Notes: generated by a model from the letters alone, not told the origin. Numbered from the stretch's first letter, positions 35,994-44,417 are shown. The stretch is 64,000 nt of DNA from Pedobacter petrophilus (GCF_009674725.1 NZ_WKKH01000001.1:1-64000), one strand, 5' to 3'. Numbers and translations: made by a program.

Positions 35994-38459
35994 GTGAAGG
36001 TATCAGGTTCAATAAAAACAAGAAAACATTTAAGAGGAAGCTCCAAAACACTTGCTATATTGCTCTTTATAGTGCTAATCGTCAACTGCGATCGCATTTT
36101 CGCTCAAAGCATAAAAGGCCATCTGGTTGCCAGTGTCAATCAAACCTCCATTGCTGGAGCCAAGATCGACTTGGTAGAAATCAGGCCTAATAGTGTACTT
36201 AAAACTGTTCAAAGTGACAATCAGGGGAATTTCGAAATATCTTTGAAAGGAATTATACTTCAAGATAGCGCTATTTATCAAATAGCCATACATGCTATAG
36301 GATTTGGCGACATAGACATTTCCTTACCTGCCTGGAAATTAAAAAATGGTATAGCGCTCAATAATATAGAAATGTTTACTAGCGAATTGAAACTGGACGA
36401 AGTTTCTATTGTTGCTAGAAAAAAAATGCTTAGTAGGCAAATAGACAGATGGGTACTGGAACCCTATAAAAATCCCAATGCGGCAGGTATGAATGCCTTT
36501 GAGAGTTTCAGGCTACTTCCAGGGGTAAATGCCCTTGATGAAAAAATCTCTGTAAACGGAAAATCCGGCGTGAAATATTTACTCAATGGCAGACCAACCA
36601 TCATGTCAGCAAGTAATATTATCGACTTTTTGAAAGGCCTCAAACCGGATCAGATCGAAAAGATTGAGCTTTTGACCACTCCACCTGCAAAATACTCAGC
36701 TGAAGGAACAGCTGCTATTATCAATATTGAACTGAAAAAAAATGTTCTCAACGGTTTTTCTGGTAAGCTTTCTTCTCAATATGAACAAGGTAAATATAAC
36801 GCCAGCCGTAATTCTGCAACCTTGGGTTATAAAACACTTGGCTTTGAGTCTACCTCATACCTGAATGGGAATTTTACTAATACCCTATCAGATGGAAGGG
36901 AAAATCGTGTTTATACAAATAATGGAGGAGGGACAACTAACTTAAACGCCGATTACTTTGAAAGGCACAAAGGCAGAACTTTATCCTATTTTCAATCCTT
37001 AGCTTTCAACCTCAGCAAATCCAGTAATTTAAACATTGATTATTTATTAAGTTACGACCGCGACATTGAATCGGTAATCTCCAGGGCAGACATTAGTTCC
37101 GGAACTACCGCCTATACCTTAACAAATAACGATACTGGAACTAAATCCTTTACCTATGGATTGACAGGTACCTATAGTGCTGATCTGGATTCTTTGAAGA
37201 AAAATAAGATCGAGTTCAGCGCTTCCCTGTTTTCCAACGATAATCCAAGAACTTCTTTAGTCAACAACCAGTTTTTTCAGCCCAACGGAAGTCCTTCTCA
37301 AAATGCCGAATTGAATGATATTAAAAATGACTTTAAAGGGAACCTCTACGGACTGTCTGCAGATTATTCGTTAAAACCAAGGGTGGGGCAAATGCTTGAA
37401 GCCGGGCTAAAATACTCAAGGTTAGAGAACCGCTCCAACTTTAGATTCATTTCCAATACTATACAGGATCAGGCAAATAATTTTAAATACGACGAGGGTA
37501 ACTTGGCTGCTTATTTAAGTTATGCTTTTAAGATCAAAAAAATTGACTTTAAACTGGGGCTTCGGGGAGAATATACTAACTACAAGGGAACAGATCCAGT
37601 CGCCGGAGTTTCACTAGACTCCACCTATTTTAAATTATTTCCAACCGCATATGTCGGATTTCAGTTTAGTGAAAATATTGGCTTTTCTGCCAATTATAGT
37701 AAAAGAATACTCAGACCTGACTTCAGGGATTTGAACCCTTTTCGATATTACTTTGATCCATATAGTTACACTGAAGGTAATCCCTTTCTTCGTCCATACT
37801 TTATTGATAACATTGAAACAGAATTTAGTTTCTGGGATTCCCTCTACCTCACCATGGGATATGGTTTTGGACGCAACGTAATTGCAGATCTTACTAGGAG
37901 GAACGGTTCTGATCTATCAGTAATCGTATTTAAAGGAAACCTTACAAGAGAACGCAACCTATATGCAAACTTAAGTGGACAGAGCGACTTCTACAAATGG
38001 TGGAACATGAGTTGGTCTGTAAATTTTAGCAGAAATGTATTTCAAGGCGGATATGCTGAATACCAGATCGATAATAAAATCTCTTCCTGGAGCCTTAACC
38101 TGTACAATAACTTCAGCTTGAGTAAAAGTTTCTCTTTTAGCTTTGGTGGCTGGCTAAACGGACCGACCTCAACAGGGATTGACCGATACCGCACCATTGG
38201 AAGACTAAATGCATCCTTCCAGAAAAAATACAAGGCATTTGCTTTTCAGTTTGGAATCAACGATATTTTTAATACTCAAAGAGAGCGGGTATCCACAACG
38301 CTTAGCGACCAATACATCTATCTCGATCAACGTCACGATTATCGGCGAGGATGGCTAAGGGTCGTCTGGAGCTTTGATAACAATAAAAAGTGGATATCCA
38401 ATAAGAAAAATAAAATAAAGAAAAACTTCGACGACGATGAATCGCGGTTGAGAAACTAG
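35994..38459 (+). CDS. Outer-membrane beta-barrel protein of the peptide locus (OMP_b-brl_3 type)
   Basis: 821 residues with a GTG start; the signal peptide (basic n-region KTRKHLRGSSK, hydrophobic core, cut near FAQS) supports it. A CarboxypepD_reg-like domain (about 40-125, IKGHLVASVNQTSIAGAKIDLVE), a TonB-receptor-like plug (about 150-245, FRLLPGVNALDEKISVNGKSGV, IEKIELLTTPPAKY) and a beta-barrel ending with aromatic residues follow. No TonB box was identified. This class often flanks peptide-natural-product or siderophore loci in Bacteroidota. First gene of the plus-strand cluster, so a transport role for the mature peptide is inferred. Confidence 0.82.
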   Translation: MKVSGSIKTRKHLRGSSKTLAILLFIVLIVNCDRIFAQSIKGHLVASVNQTSIAGAKIDLVEIRPNSVLKTVQSDNQGNFEISLKGIILQDSAIYQIAIHAIGFGDIDISLPAWKLKNGIALNNIEMFTSELKLDEVSIVARKKMLSRQIDRWVLEPYKNPNAAGMNAFESFRLLPGVNALDEKISVNGKSGVKYLLNGRPTIMSASNIIDFLKGLKPDQIEKIELLTTPPAKYSAEGTAAIINIELKKNVLNGFSGKLSSQYEQGKYNASRNSATLGYKTLGFESTSYLNGNFTNTLSDGRENRVYTNNGGGTTNLNADYFERHKGRTLSYFQSLAFNLSKSSNLNIDYLLSYDRDIESVISRADISSGTTAYTLTNNDTGTKSFTYGLTGTYSADLDSLKKNKIEFSASLFSNDNPRTSLVNNQFFQPNGSPSQNAELNDIKNDFKGNLYGLSADYSLKPRVGQMLEAGLKYSRLENRSNFRFISNTIQDQANNFKYDEGNLAAYLSYAFKIKKIDFKLGLRGEYTNYKGTDPVAGVSLDSTYFKLFPTAYVGFQFSENIGFSANYSKRILRPDFRDLNPFRYYFDPYSYTEGNPFLRPYFIDNIETEFSFWDSLYLTMGYGFGRNVIADLTRRNGSDLSVIVFKGNLTRERNLYANLSGQSDFYKWWNMSWSVNFSRNVFQGGYAEYQIDNKISSWSLNLYNNFSLSKSFSFSFGGWLNGPTSTGIDRYRTIGRLNASFQKKYKAFAFQFGINDIFNTQRERVSTTLSDQYIYLDQRHDYRRGWLRVVWSFDNNKKWISNKKNKIKKNFDDDESRLRN

Positions 38460-38516
38460 CACAAAATCAACGGAGCTCTAATTAAATCATTTATTCACTT
38501 AAAATTTTCAAAAAAC

Positions 38517-38690
38517 ATGAAAACAAAAAACTTAGAGAAGCTAGTAGCTTTTTCAATTAAAAACGACGCGGTAATGCGTTCAATCGTAGGGGGTATTGAA
38601 GTGCCAGCAGAACCAACTACAGATTCAACAAAAAAAGATGTGGATTCAGAGAAACAGGATTCAGCATCAAACGACCATTACGACTCATAG
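38517..38690 (+). CDS. Peptide precursor 1 (grasp-with-spasm RiPP)
   Basis: 57 residues, too short for usual ORF limits. Leader MKTKNLEKLVAFSIKND... ends in a double glycine (25-26, SIVGG), the cut site for the C39 transporter. The core has the repeated acidic/hydroxyl pattern DSTKKDVDSEKQDS and ends SNDHYDS. Ser/Thr/Lys beside Asp are the groups an ATP-grasp ligase can join. Nearly identical to precursor 4 at DNA level, so they arose by duplication. Confidence 0.85.
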   Translation: MKTKNLEKLVAFSIKNDAVMRSIVGGIEVPAEPTTDSTKKDVDSEKQDSASNDHYDS

Positions 38691-38741
38691 ACATAGGATC
38701 GTAAGAATTAATCATTCTCATTCATTAAAACCTACATCGAA

Positions 38742-38912
38742 ATGAAAAAATCAAAATTCGAAAAACTTGCTCCGTTTGTTATGAGGAGCAATGCCATCCT
38801 TGCCTCACTTACTGGAGGTATTCAAGCCATCGCAGAATCAAGTGTAGATACTAAGAAAAAAGATGTGGATTCAGAAAAGCAGGATTCAGCCTCTAATGAC
38901 CACTACGATTAA
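38742..38912 (+). CDS. Peptide precursor 2
   Basis: 56 residues. Leader MKKSKFEKLAPFVM, GG at 25-26 (SLTGG), core with VDTKKKDVDSEKQDS and the same SNDHYD end as precursors 1 and 4. Its last 17 bp overlap the start of precursor 3 in another frame. Confidence 0.83.
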   Translation: MKKSKFEKLAPFVMRSNAILASLTGGIQAIAESSVDTKKKDVDSEKQDSASNDHYD

Positions 38913-39075
38913 GGTATCAGGAAAACTAGAGAAACTGAAAAGTTTCAGAATTCTCAATCAGGGAATCATTGCCAGGATACAGGGAGGCATAATTGAAGCA
39001 CCTGTAGTCGCAACAACTGACACCAGTAAAAAGGATATTGATTCTACTAGCCAGGACTCCCAAAAAAATGATTAA
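38896..39075 (+). CDS. Peptide precursor 3
   Basis: 59 residues from ATG 38896-38898 (an ATG 33 bp upstream is inside precursor 2 and gives an unlike leader). Leader has GKLEKLKSFRILNQG; GG at 30-31 (IQGG); core TDTSKKDIDSTSQDS. The tail differs (QKND in place of SNDHYD). Starts inside precursor 2, so translation may be coupled. Confidence 0.78.
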   Translation: MTTTIKVSGKLEKLKSFRILNQGIIARIQGGIIEAPVVATTDTSKKDIDSTSQDSQKND

Positions 39076-39096
39076 TCACCTAAAAATTTCAAAAAA

Positions 39097-39267
39097 ATGA
39101 AAACAAAAAACCTAGAAAAGCTAGCAGCTTTCTCAATCAAAAACAAAGCGGTAATGCGTTCAATAGTAGGTGGAATTGCAGTTCCAACGGAGCCAACTAC
39201 AGACTCCACAAAAAAAGATGTGGATTCGACTAGTCAAGATTCAGCATCAAATGACCACTATGATTAA
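39097..39267 (+). CDS. Peptide precursor 4
   Basis: 56 residues; leader almost the same as precursor 1 (MKTKNLEKLAAFSIKNK), GG at 25-26, core DSTKKDVDSTSQDS, end SNDHYD. The upstream 20 bp also resemble those of precursor 1, so the whole unit was copied. Confidence 0.84.
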   Translation: MKTKNLEKLAAFSIKNKAVMRSIVGGIAVPTEPTTDSTKKDVDSTSQDSASNDHYD

Positions 39268-39273
39268 TAAAAA

Positions 39274-39439
39274 ACAAAACTGCAGAAATTGTACCGATTC
39301 AAACTTGACAACCAAGGTTTGATTGCTAGAATTTCCGGAGGAAATGATGTTTTCCAGTAGAGAGCTCGAAAATGGATAAAGACGCTCAGGAAACTGTTAC
39401 GCATGATACTATGGACATGCCTATGAAGGTGTCTTGACC
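39274..39439 (+). pseudogene. Broken peptide precursor 5
   Basis: Without an in-frame ATG, the sequence reads LQKLYRFKLDNQGLIARISGG followed by a stop after NDVFQ, matching the leader of precursor 3. A second frame continues with MDKDAQETVTHDTMDM, which looks like its core. One frame change and a lost start separate the pieces. Confidence 0.65.
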
Positions 39440-39480
39440 TATCCATTATGAGTTGAGGGATGCCCTCAAATAATCTGACC

Positions 39481-39508
39481 AGCGGCCGGTTTCAGCCGGC
39501 CGCTTTAA
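39481..39508 (+). terminator. Strong hairpin between precursor sets
   Basis: AGCGGCCGG, loop TTTCAG, CCGGCCGCT, then TTAAC: a 9-bp GC-only-core stem, very stable. It separates precursors 1-5 from 6-7 and the maturation genes, so it may end most precursor transcripts and let only some proceed. Confidence 0.75.
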
Positions 39509-39554
39509 CACTATATCTAAAACACTTAAAGCCCGCAGAGGCGAAAATTTAAAC

Positions 39555-39743
39555 ATGAAAAAACTCGAAAAACTTGAAGACTTCCGCCTGTCACTTCAAA
39601 ACTGCGGAAAAATCAAAGGTGGCCTGGATAGCCTATTGGTAGACTCTGAAAAGAAAGACCATGGGGACGGCGATACCATCTCGTCGGAAAAGAAAGATGT
39701 GGATACCGTATCTCAGGATACCTATTGGAGAGATTACGAATAA
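39555..39743 (+). CDS. Peptide precursor 6
   Basis: 62 residues: leader MKKLEKLEDFRLSLQN, GG at 22-23 (KIKGG), core with two acidic blocks (VDSEKKDHGDGDT and SSEKKDVDTVSQDT). The core keeps the KKDVDT..QDT pattern of the others and has an extra copy of the EKKD block, so it may carry more crosslinks. Confidence 0.8.
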   Translation: MKKLEKLEDFRLSLQNCGKIKGGLDSLLVDSEKKDHGDGDTISSEKKDVDTVSQDTYWRDYE

Positions 39744-39753
39744 AGAAAGAAAT

Positions 39754-39915
39754 ATGGAAAAACTACAAAAACTAGCAGCCTTCATCATCGATACTGAAGC
39801 TTGCAAAAGTATCTACGGTGGTCAGAACGACAAAAAAAAGAAAAAAAAGAAAGGAGCAGTAGCATCAGACAAAACTGACACAGCAAAAGACGACCATTTT
39901 AAAAAGAAAAGTTAA
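39754..39915 (+). CDS. Peptide precursor 7 (lysine-rich)
   Basis: 53 residues: leader MEKLQKLAAFIIDTEACKS, GG at 22-23 (YGG), then a run of seven lysines and a core with SDKTDTAKDDHF. The basic core is unlike precursors 1-6. It starts 10 bp after precursor 6 and is 12 bp before the ATP-grasp gene. May be a different product or a shifted specificity. Confidence 0.72.
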   Translation: MEKLQKLAAFIIDTEACKSIYGGQNDKKKKKKKGAVASDKTDTAKDDHFKKKS

Positions 39916-39927
39916 AAAACATCATCA

Positions 39928-40887
39928 ATGATTCTAGTACTTTCATATGGAAGCTTTGAGCAGGGGACAGATCCGGTAATCGACTGGCTCCTGCATTATA
40001 AAGCCGATTTCTTAAAACTCACCACCAAGGACCTGTACACTCAGGATACAGATTTTTCCATAGACTTCCTTGATAAAAAGATGATAATCAAAGGCAATGA
40101 TTATTTTCCAAAGATTAAAAGTGTTTGGTGCAGACGTTTTTCGGAAAAAGTAGATTTTGTTAAGTATAACCAATGGCCTTACACCCAATCAATTTATGAA
40201 CTCAACCGTGAACAGGATTCTTTTCAAGACGCCATGTATGATCTGCTCAGTGAAAAAAAATGGCTCATGAACCCGAGATTAGGCAGTATTAATAAAATAA
40301 ACGTACAGGCGAGGGCACATGCTATAGGGCTAAAAACTCCACAGACCATCGTTACTAATAGTCGCGAAGAACTTCGCAAGTTTCACCACCGTAATGGCGC
40401 TGTAATCACCAAACCCATTGAGTTCAGTGGCTTTTTTAGGGCGGGTTCCCAAACCTTCGCTACCTATACCACCACTATGGATCTGGACATGATTGACAAA
40501 CTCCCATTGAATTTCAACTATTCTTTCTTCCAGCAAAAAGTAGCTGCCCATTATGAGGTTAGGACTTTTTATCTCGATGGTCAATTCTACTCCTCTGCAG
40601 CTGTCTTTGATAGCACAGATCGGCCAGCGGATATTAAAATGAATTACTCAGAAGACTTTCTTCACTGGGTTAACTACCAACTGCCAGAGACCGTAGAAAA
40701 CAAACTCAGAACATTGATGGATAGTGTAGGTCTGAATACAGGTAGCATCGACCTACTTCGTTCCCACGATGGCGAATATTACTTTTTGGAAGTTAATCCC
40801 GGAGGCCAGTATTCTGCCCCATCGGAGCGCAATAATTTAAACGTAGAAAAACACATCGCCGAATGGCTTATCAATAATGACAGATGA
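39928..40887 (+). CDS. gwsG: ATP-grasp peptide maturase, grasp-with-spasm system
   Basis: 319 residues, an ATP-grasp ligase of the graspetide (MdnB/MdnC-like) group named in grasp-with-spasm systems. The N-terminal domain (YFPKIKSVWCRRF) fits the peptide-binding part of such ligases; the ATP-grasp core runs from about residue 125 (AVITKPI, HYEVRTFYLDGQ) to NTGSIDLLRSHDGEYYFLEVNPGGQY, where Asp, Glu and Asn hold Mg. These enzymes activate Asp or Glu side chains with ATP and join them to Ser, Thr or Lys in the precursor core, forming rings. The precursors just upstream have exactly these residues. Overlaps the next gene by 4 bp. Confidence 0.88.
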   Translation: MILVLSYGSFEQGTDPVIDWLLHYKADFLKLTTKDLYTQDTDFSIDFLDKKMIIKGNDYFPKIKSVWCRRFSEKVDFVKYNQWPYTQSIYELNREQDSFQDAMYDLLSEKKWLMNPRLGSINKINVQARAHAIGLKTPQTIVTNSREELRKFHHRNGAVITKPIEFSGFFRAGSQTFATYTTTMDLDMIDKLPLNFNYSFFQQKVAAHYEVRTFYLDGQFYSSAAVFDSTDRPADIKMNYSEDFLHWVNYQLPETVENKLRTLMDSVGLNTGSIDLLRSHDGEYYFLEVNPGGQYSAPSERNNLNVEKHIAEWLINNDR

Positions 40888-41126
40888 TTGAAAAACAGCA
40901 AATTAAACCAGATCAGCACGTATCAATATTTGAAGAGGAATTCCTGAAAAAAATCCCCGTTTTTTATCGCTACATGATCCTTACAGATACCGCTTCAATA
41001 GGGGAGATGTATGCCGATACCAGGTTTAGCCAGTCCGCCAAACATTTTTCAAGGGAGTATATTCAATATACTCCGGTAAACCCATATTCAAATATCTTAA
41101 TAGAAGAAAAAACAGATGATCAATAA
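40884..41126 (+). CDS. 80-residue protein of unknown function within the maturation operon
   Basis: Overlaps the ATP-grasp gene by 4 bp and the SPASM-type gene by 11 bp, so it is firmly part of the operon and likely translationally coupled. No signal peptide, no cysteine; a central FLKKIPVFYRYMILTDTASIGEMYADTRFS segment. It does not resemble the precursors (no GG leader) and could be a binding partner or chaperone for the maturases. I do not recognise a family. Confidence 0.75.
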   Translation: MIEKQQIKPDQHVSIFEEEFLKKIPVFYRYMILTDTASIGEMYADTRFSQSAKHFSREYIQYTPVNPYSNILIEEKTDDQ

Positions 41127-42084
41127 AGGAAGTCACCTTATACTCTATTCACATAACCAGAATGTGAGGGGAGACGAGCGCAGCGTTATCTATAATTTTA
41201 AAAAAGGAACCTTATGCTTCATCCCTAATAGCCTTAATGACCTTTTGGAAGAATTCTCATCCAGGCCAGTAGCTGCAGTGCGGGCAGAACTTGAAGGAGA
41301 AGACTGTGAAACATTTGATGAATATGTCAGCTATTTAAGGGAAAACCAGTTAGCCTTCTATACTGATGAGCCGCACGCATTTCCTCGGATGGACAAAGCA
41401 TATTTCGTTCCCGAACACATCAGCAACTGCGTATTGGAATTCAACCTGGAAGCAGATTACACAAACTTTAGCTGGCAGCTGGATGAAACCCTTTGCAAAA
41501 ATCTTGAGATCAGAGTGCCAGGAGATCACAACATCCTCATAAAATTGGATGTATTCCTGACGGGATTATCGACCTCTACCCTGAGGTCAATTGCAATTTA
41601 TCTGGAGGACTATAAAGGGCTAGAAATCTCGGCTCTGAAACAGCTTTACCAAAATTATCCGAAAATTGACAAAATCATTATATTAGGATATCAAGGTAAA
41701 GTGCCGAACATAGAAAGTGAAGACATCTCTTTTTTTGCCGAAGAGCCATCATCTGTCTATTCTCGACCATTCCCACTCGATAAATACCTGGTAAACAGAA
41801 AGTTTTTCCTGCTGTCTTCCAACCACCATCCCTATTTTTTCAAGCGGATCGAAATTGATCACATTGGTAATGTAAAAAACTGCCTGCTGCATCAGGAGAG
41901 CTTTGGGAATATCTTTGAACAGCCGCTAGGGGAGATAATAGAGAAGAAAGAATTCAGAAAATGGTGGGATATATCCAATGACAATATTGAAGACTTTAAA
42001 GACAATGAACTGCGCTATGCCTTATTCCCCCAAAATCCATTAATACTATCACATAAAGGAACATACCAGCTTGAAGCGTTTTAA
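41116..42084 (+). CDS. gwsS: SPASM-type peptide maturase (GwsS-like) apparently lacking its cysteine cluster
   Basis: 322 residues. The order of features fits the partner protein of grasp-with-spasm systems: RSVIYNFKKGTLCFIPNSL at the start, YVSYLRENQLAFYTDEPHAFP, then IEIDHIGNVKNCLLHQESFGNIFEQPLGEII and FRKWWDISNDNIEDF. In that family, as I remember it, the next segment carries clustered cysteines (CxxCxxRxxC-like, the iron-sulfur ligands of SPASM). Here it reads IEDFKDNELRYALFPQN, with no cysteine. It also has no CxxxCxxC radical-SAM motif. Overlaps the transporter start by 14 bp. Role in modification is therefore open. Confidence 0.75.
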   Translation: MINKGSHLILYSHNQNVRGDERSVIYNFKKGTLCFIPNSLNDLLEEFSSRPVAAVRAELEGEDCETFDEYVSYLRENQLAFYTDEPHAFPRMDKAYFVPEHISNCVLEFNLEADYTNFSWQLDETLCKNLEIRVPGDHNILIKLDVFLTGLSTSTLRSIAIYLEDYKGLEISALKQLYQNYPKIDKIIILGYQGKVPNIESEDISFFAEEPSSVYSRPFPLDKYLVNRKFFLLSSNHHPYFFKRIEIDHIGNVKNCLLHQESFGNIFEQPLGEIIEKKEFRKWWDISNDNIEDFKDNELRYALFPQNPLILSHKGTYQLEAF

Positions 42085-44290
42085 GTCACATATACAAGAA
42101 GAATCATCTGACTGTGGGCATACCTGCATCCAGATGATAGCATCTCATTATGGAGCGAACGTTCCACTTGAATTCATCCGTAAAAGCTGCGGCGAACAGC
42201 GTGGGGGCGTCACTTTTTTACATATCAGGAAAGCCGCAAATCTAATAGGACTGGATACTGCTGAAATACAGATCGACTCAAAAAACCTTCGAGAAATGGT
42301 TGATCTGCCTTGTATTCTACACTGGTCGGAAAGACATTATGTTGTGCTTTACCACATATCAAATCGCAATCATAAGGATTACTACCATATAGCTGATCCA
42401 GCTTATGGTAAGATTAAGCTTGACGAAAAAGATTTTTTGGAAAAATGGTATCCGGCCGGGCAGGAGTACGGATATGCCATGGCATTTGATATCGCTGATG
42501 AACAAAAGCTGCAACAGAAACATCAAAAGGAAGATCACAACCAAAATTACCTCTGGCAGCAGGTTCTACAGTTTAAAACGACCATAATTGCCACCACATT
42601 TATCTTGTTCATCACCGGACTGCTAAGCTACGGGACTGTGCGGACCAATCAGTGGCTCATCGACCTTGGAATCGTTAAAAAAGATCAGGCACTTATCATC
42701 GGAATCGTAGCTTTTCTATTTGTTGCATCCATCTCAAAAGTACTCTCTGAAGTACTTCACCAATATATTATACAAAAATCAGCCAATAAACTTTTCATCC
42801 ATAACTTAAGAAAATTCCTCAAAAGACTGACTATTATTACCCCTAGGTTTTTTGAACAACATAAAATATCCGAACTGGTACAGAAAATGGATGATCATAA
42901 TAAAATAGAAGAATTTAATACACAGACTTTTCCTCAGCTGATATTCAACCTCAGCATGTATATCTTCTATTCCATCATCCTCTATCCCATTAATAAATAC
43001 CTGTTTTTCTGGATGCTGCTCTACAGCATTCTAAGCGCAGCATGGATGTCAGTATTTAACGATAAAAAGAGACTCATTAATTACCAACGTTACGATGTTG
43101 ATGTTGATCAGACCAGCTTTCTTTATGAATTCATAATCGGTATGCAAGAAGTCAAACTCTATCAGGGTGTGGAAAACCGCCTAGGAATCTGGGAATCGAA
43201 ACAGCAGAAAGAATATGCTATCAACCTTCGTTCATTTCGTCTTAATAGCATCGAAAGCATGGGCTTTAAAGCCCTTAGCATCCTTAACCTTTGCTGCTTC
43301 ACAGGGATAGGTGCCATCATGGTAACCCACGAAGAACTTAGCATGGGCCAATTTTTTAGTATCGCATTTATCGTTGGTCAACTCAGCGTACCTATAGAAT
43401 TCCTATCAACATTCTTTAATGCCTATATCAATGCACAAATCAGCGGCAAGCGTATCAATTCCATTTTTGCAAAAGAAACAGAAACCACAGCCAGCGAAAG
43501 CAACCAACTTCAAAAGATTACCCCAAGTCTGCGAGCTAGCACAGCAGATCACTACATCTCCCTTCGAAATATCAGTTTCTCCTACGATACGCTGACTATG
43601 CCACCTGTGCTAAAAAATTTTGATTTAGACATTAAGATTGGGGAAGTAACCGCAATTGTCGGAGAAAGCGGAAGCGGAAAAAGCACTATTGCTAAGATAC
43701 TGCTGAGACTTTTGGAAACAGACCATGGAGAGATGTTTTATGGCGGGCAGGAACTTAGTAAAGTCGCACCTGATCATTGGCGAAAAATCTGTGGAGCAGT
43801 ATTTCAGGATGGCATGATTTTCTCAGATAGCATCGCCAATAATATTTGTCTTGACAAGGGCAATATGAACTTTGAAAGAATAAATTGGGCATGTGAAATA
43901 GCCGAAATTCACACTTTCATCAATGGACTTCCCAATGGCTATCACACTAACCTTTCCCAATCAGGAATAAACCTGAGTAAAGGACAATATCAAAGGCTAC
44001 TTATTGCTAGAGCCGTTTATCGCTCACCTGAAATCCTGATATTTGACGAGGCAACAAGTGCCTTGGATGCTAAAACTGAATTTAGGGTAATGGAGAACCT
44101 ATGGAGCCATTTTGAAAATAAAACTGTAGTCATTATAGCTCATCGTCTGAGTACAATTATGAATGCAGATACTATCATCTTTATGCGAGAAGGGCAGGTA
44201 GCTGAAATAGGTACCCATGAAGTGCTTATGCAAAAAAAAGGAGGCTACTACGATCTGTTCAATTACCAAGTTTCAGTTATAGCCTGTTAA
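42071..44290 (+). CDS. Peptidase C39 ABC exporter (PCAT) for the peptides
   Basis: 739 residues with a TTG start inside the end of the SPASM-type gene. N-terminal C39 cysteine protease (1-140): Cys15 in SSDCGHTC, His89 in SERHYVVL and Asp109 in IADPAYG form the active site that cuts after GG leaders. Then six membrane segments (about 165-460) and an ABC ATPase with Walker A GESGSGKST (about 530), signature LSKGQYQ and Walker B ILIFDEATS. It removes the leader and exports the core in one step. The precursors with GG sites lie upstream in the same cluster. LSKGQ instead of LSGGQ is a minor change. Confidence 0.9.
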   Translation: MKRFKSHIQEESSDCGHTCIQMIASHYGANVPLEFIRKSCGEQRGGVTFLHIRKAANLIGLDTAEIQIDSKNLREMVDLPCILHWSERHYVVLYHISNRNHKDYYHIADPAYGKIKLDEKDFLEKWYPAGQEYGYAMAFDIADEQKLQQKHQKEDHNQNYLWQQVLQFKTTIIATTFILFITGLLSYGTVRTNQWLIDLGIVKKDQALIIGIVAFLFVASISKVLSEVLHQYIIQKSANKLFIHNLRKFLKRLTIITPRFFEQHKISELVQKMDDHNKIEEFNTQTFPQLIFNLSMYIFYSIILYPINKYLFFWMLLYSILSAAWMSVFNDKKRLINYQRYDVDVDQTSFLYEFIIGMQEVKLYQGVENRLGIWESKQQKEYAINLRSFRLNSIESMGFKALSILNLCCFTGIGAIMVTHEELSMGQFFSIAFIVGQLSVPIEFLSTFFNAYINAQISGKRINSIFAKETETTASESNQLQKITPSLRASTADHYISLRNISFSYDTLTMPPVLKNFDLDIKIGEVTAIVGESGSGKSTIAKILLRLLETDHGEMFYGGQELSKVAPDHWRKICGAVFQDGMIFSDSIANNICLDKGNMNFERINWACEIAEIHTFINGLPNGYHTNLSQSGINLSKGQYQRLLIARAVYRSPEILIFDEATSALDAKTEFRVMENLWSHFENKTVVIIAHRLSTIMNADTIIFMREGQVAEIGTHEVLMQKKGGYYDLFNYQVSVIAC

Positions 44291-44307
44291 AGAAAAGCGA
44301 GGCAGAC

Positions 44308-44403
44308 ATGTATATTGACTGGTTTCAGAAATTCGATTGGACAGACAAAGATATTTTAACTTTCGATAAACACACCGCATGTATAAATAAAAGCGTTCAA
44401 TAG
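44308..44403 (+). CDS. Possible 31-residue peptide at the operon end
   Basis: ATG 18 bp after the exporter stop; reads MYIDWFQKFDWTDKDIL and so on, ending before a hairpin that includes its stop. No GG leader. May be a real small protein or chance. Confidence 0.25.
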   Translation: MYIDWFQKFDWTDKDILTFDKHTACINKSVQ

Positions 44404-44417
44404 GCAGTAAGCCTATT
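44399..44417 (+). terminator. Hairpin ending the peptide operon
   Basis: AATAGGC, loop AGTAA, GCCTATT: perfect 7-bp stem about 110 bp past the exporter stop. Weak T-tract. Confidence 0.55.
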
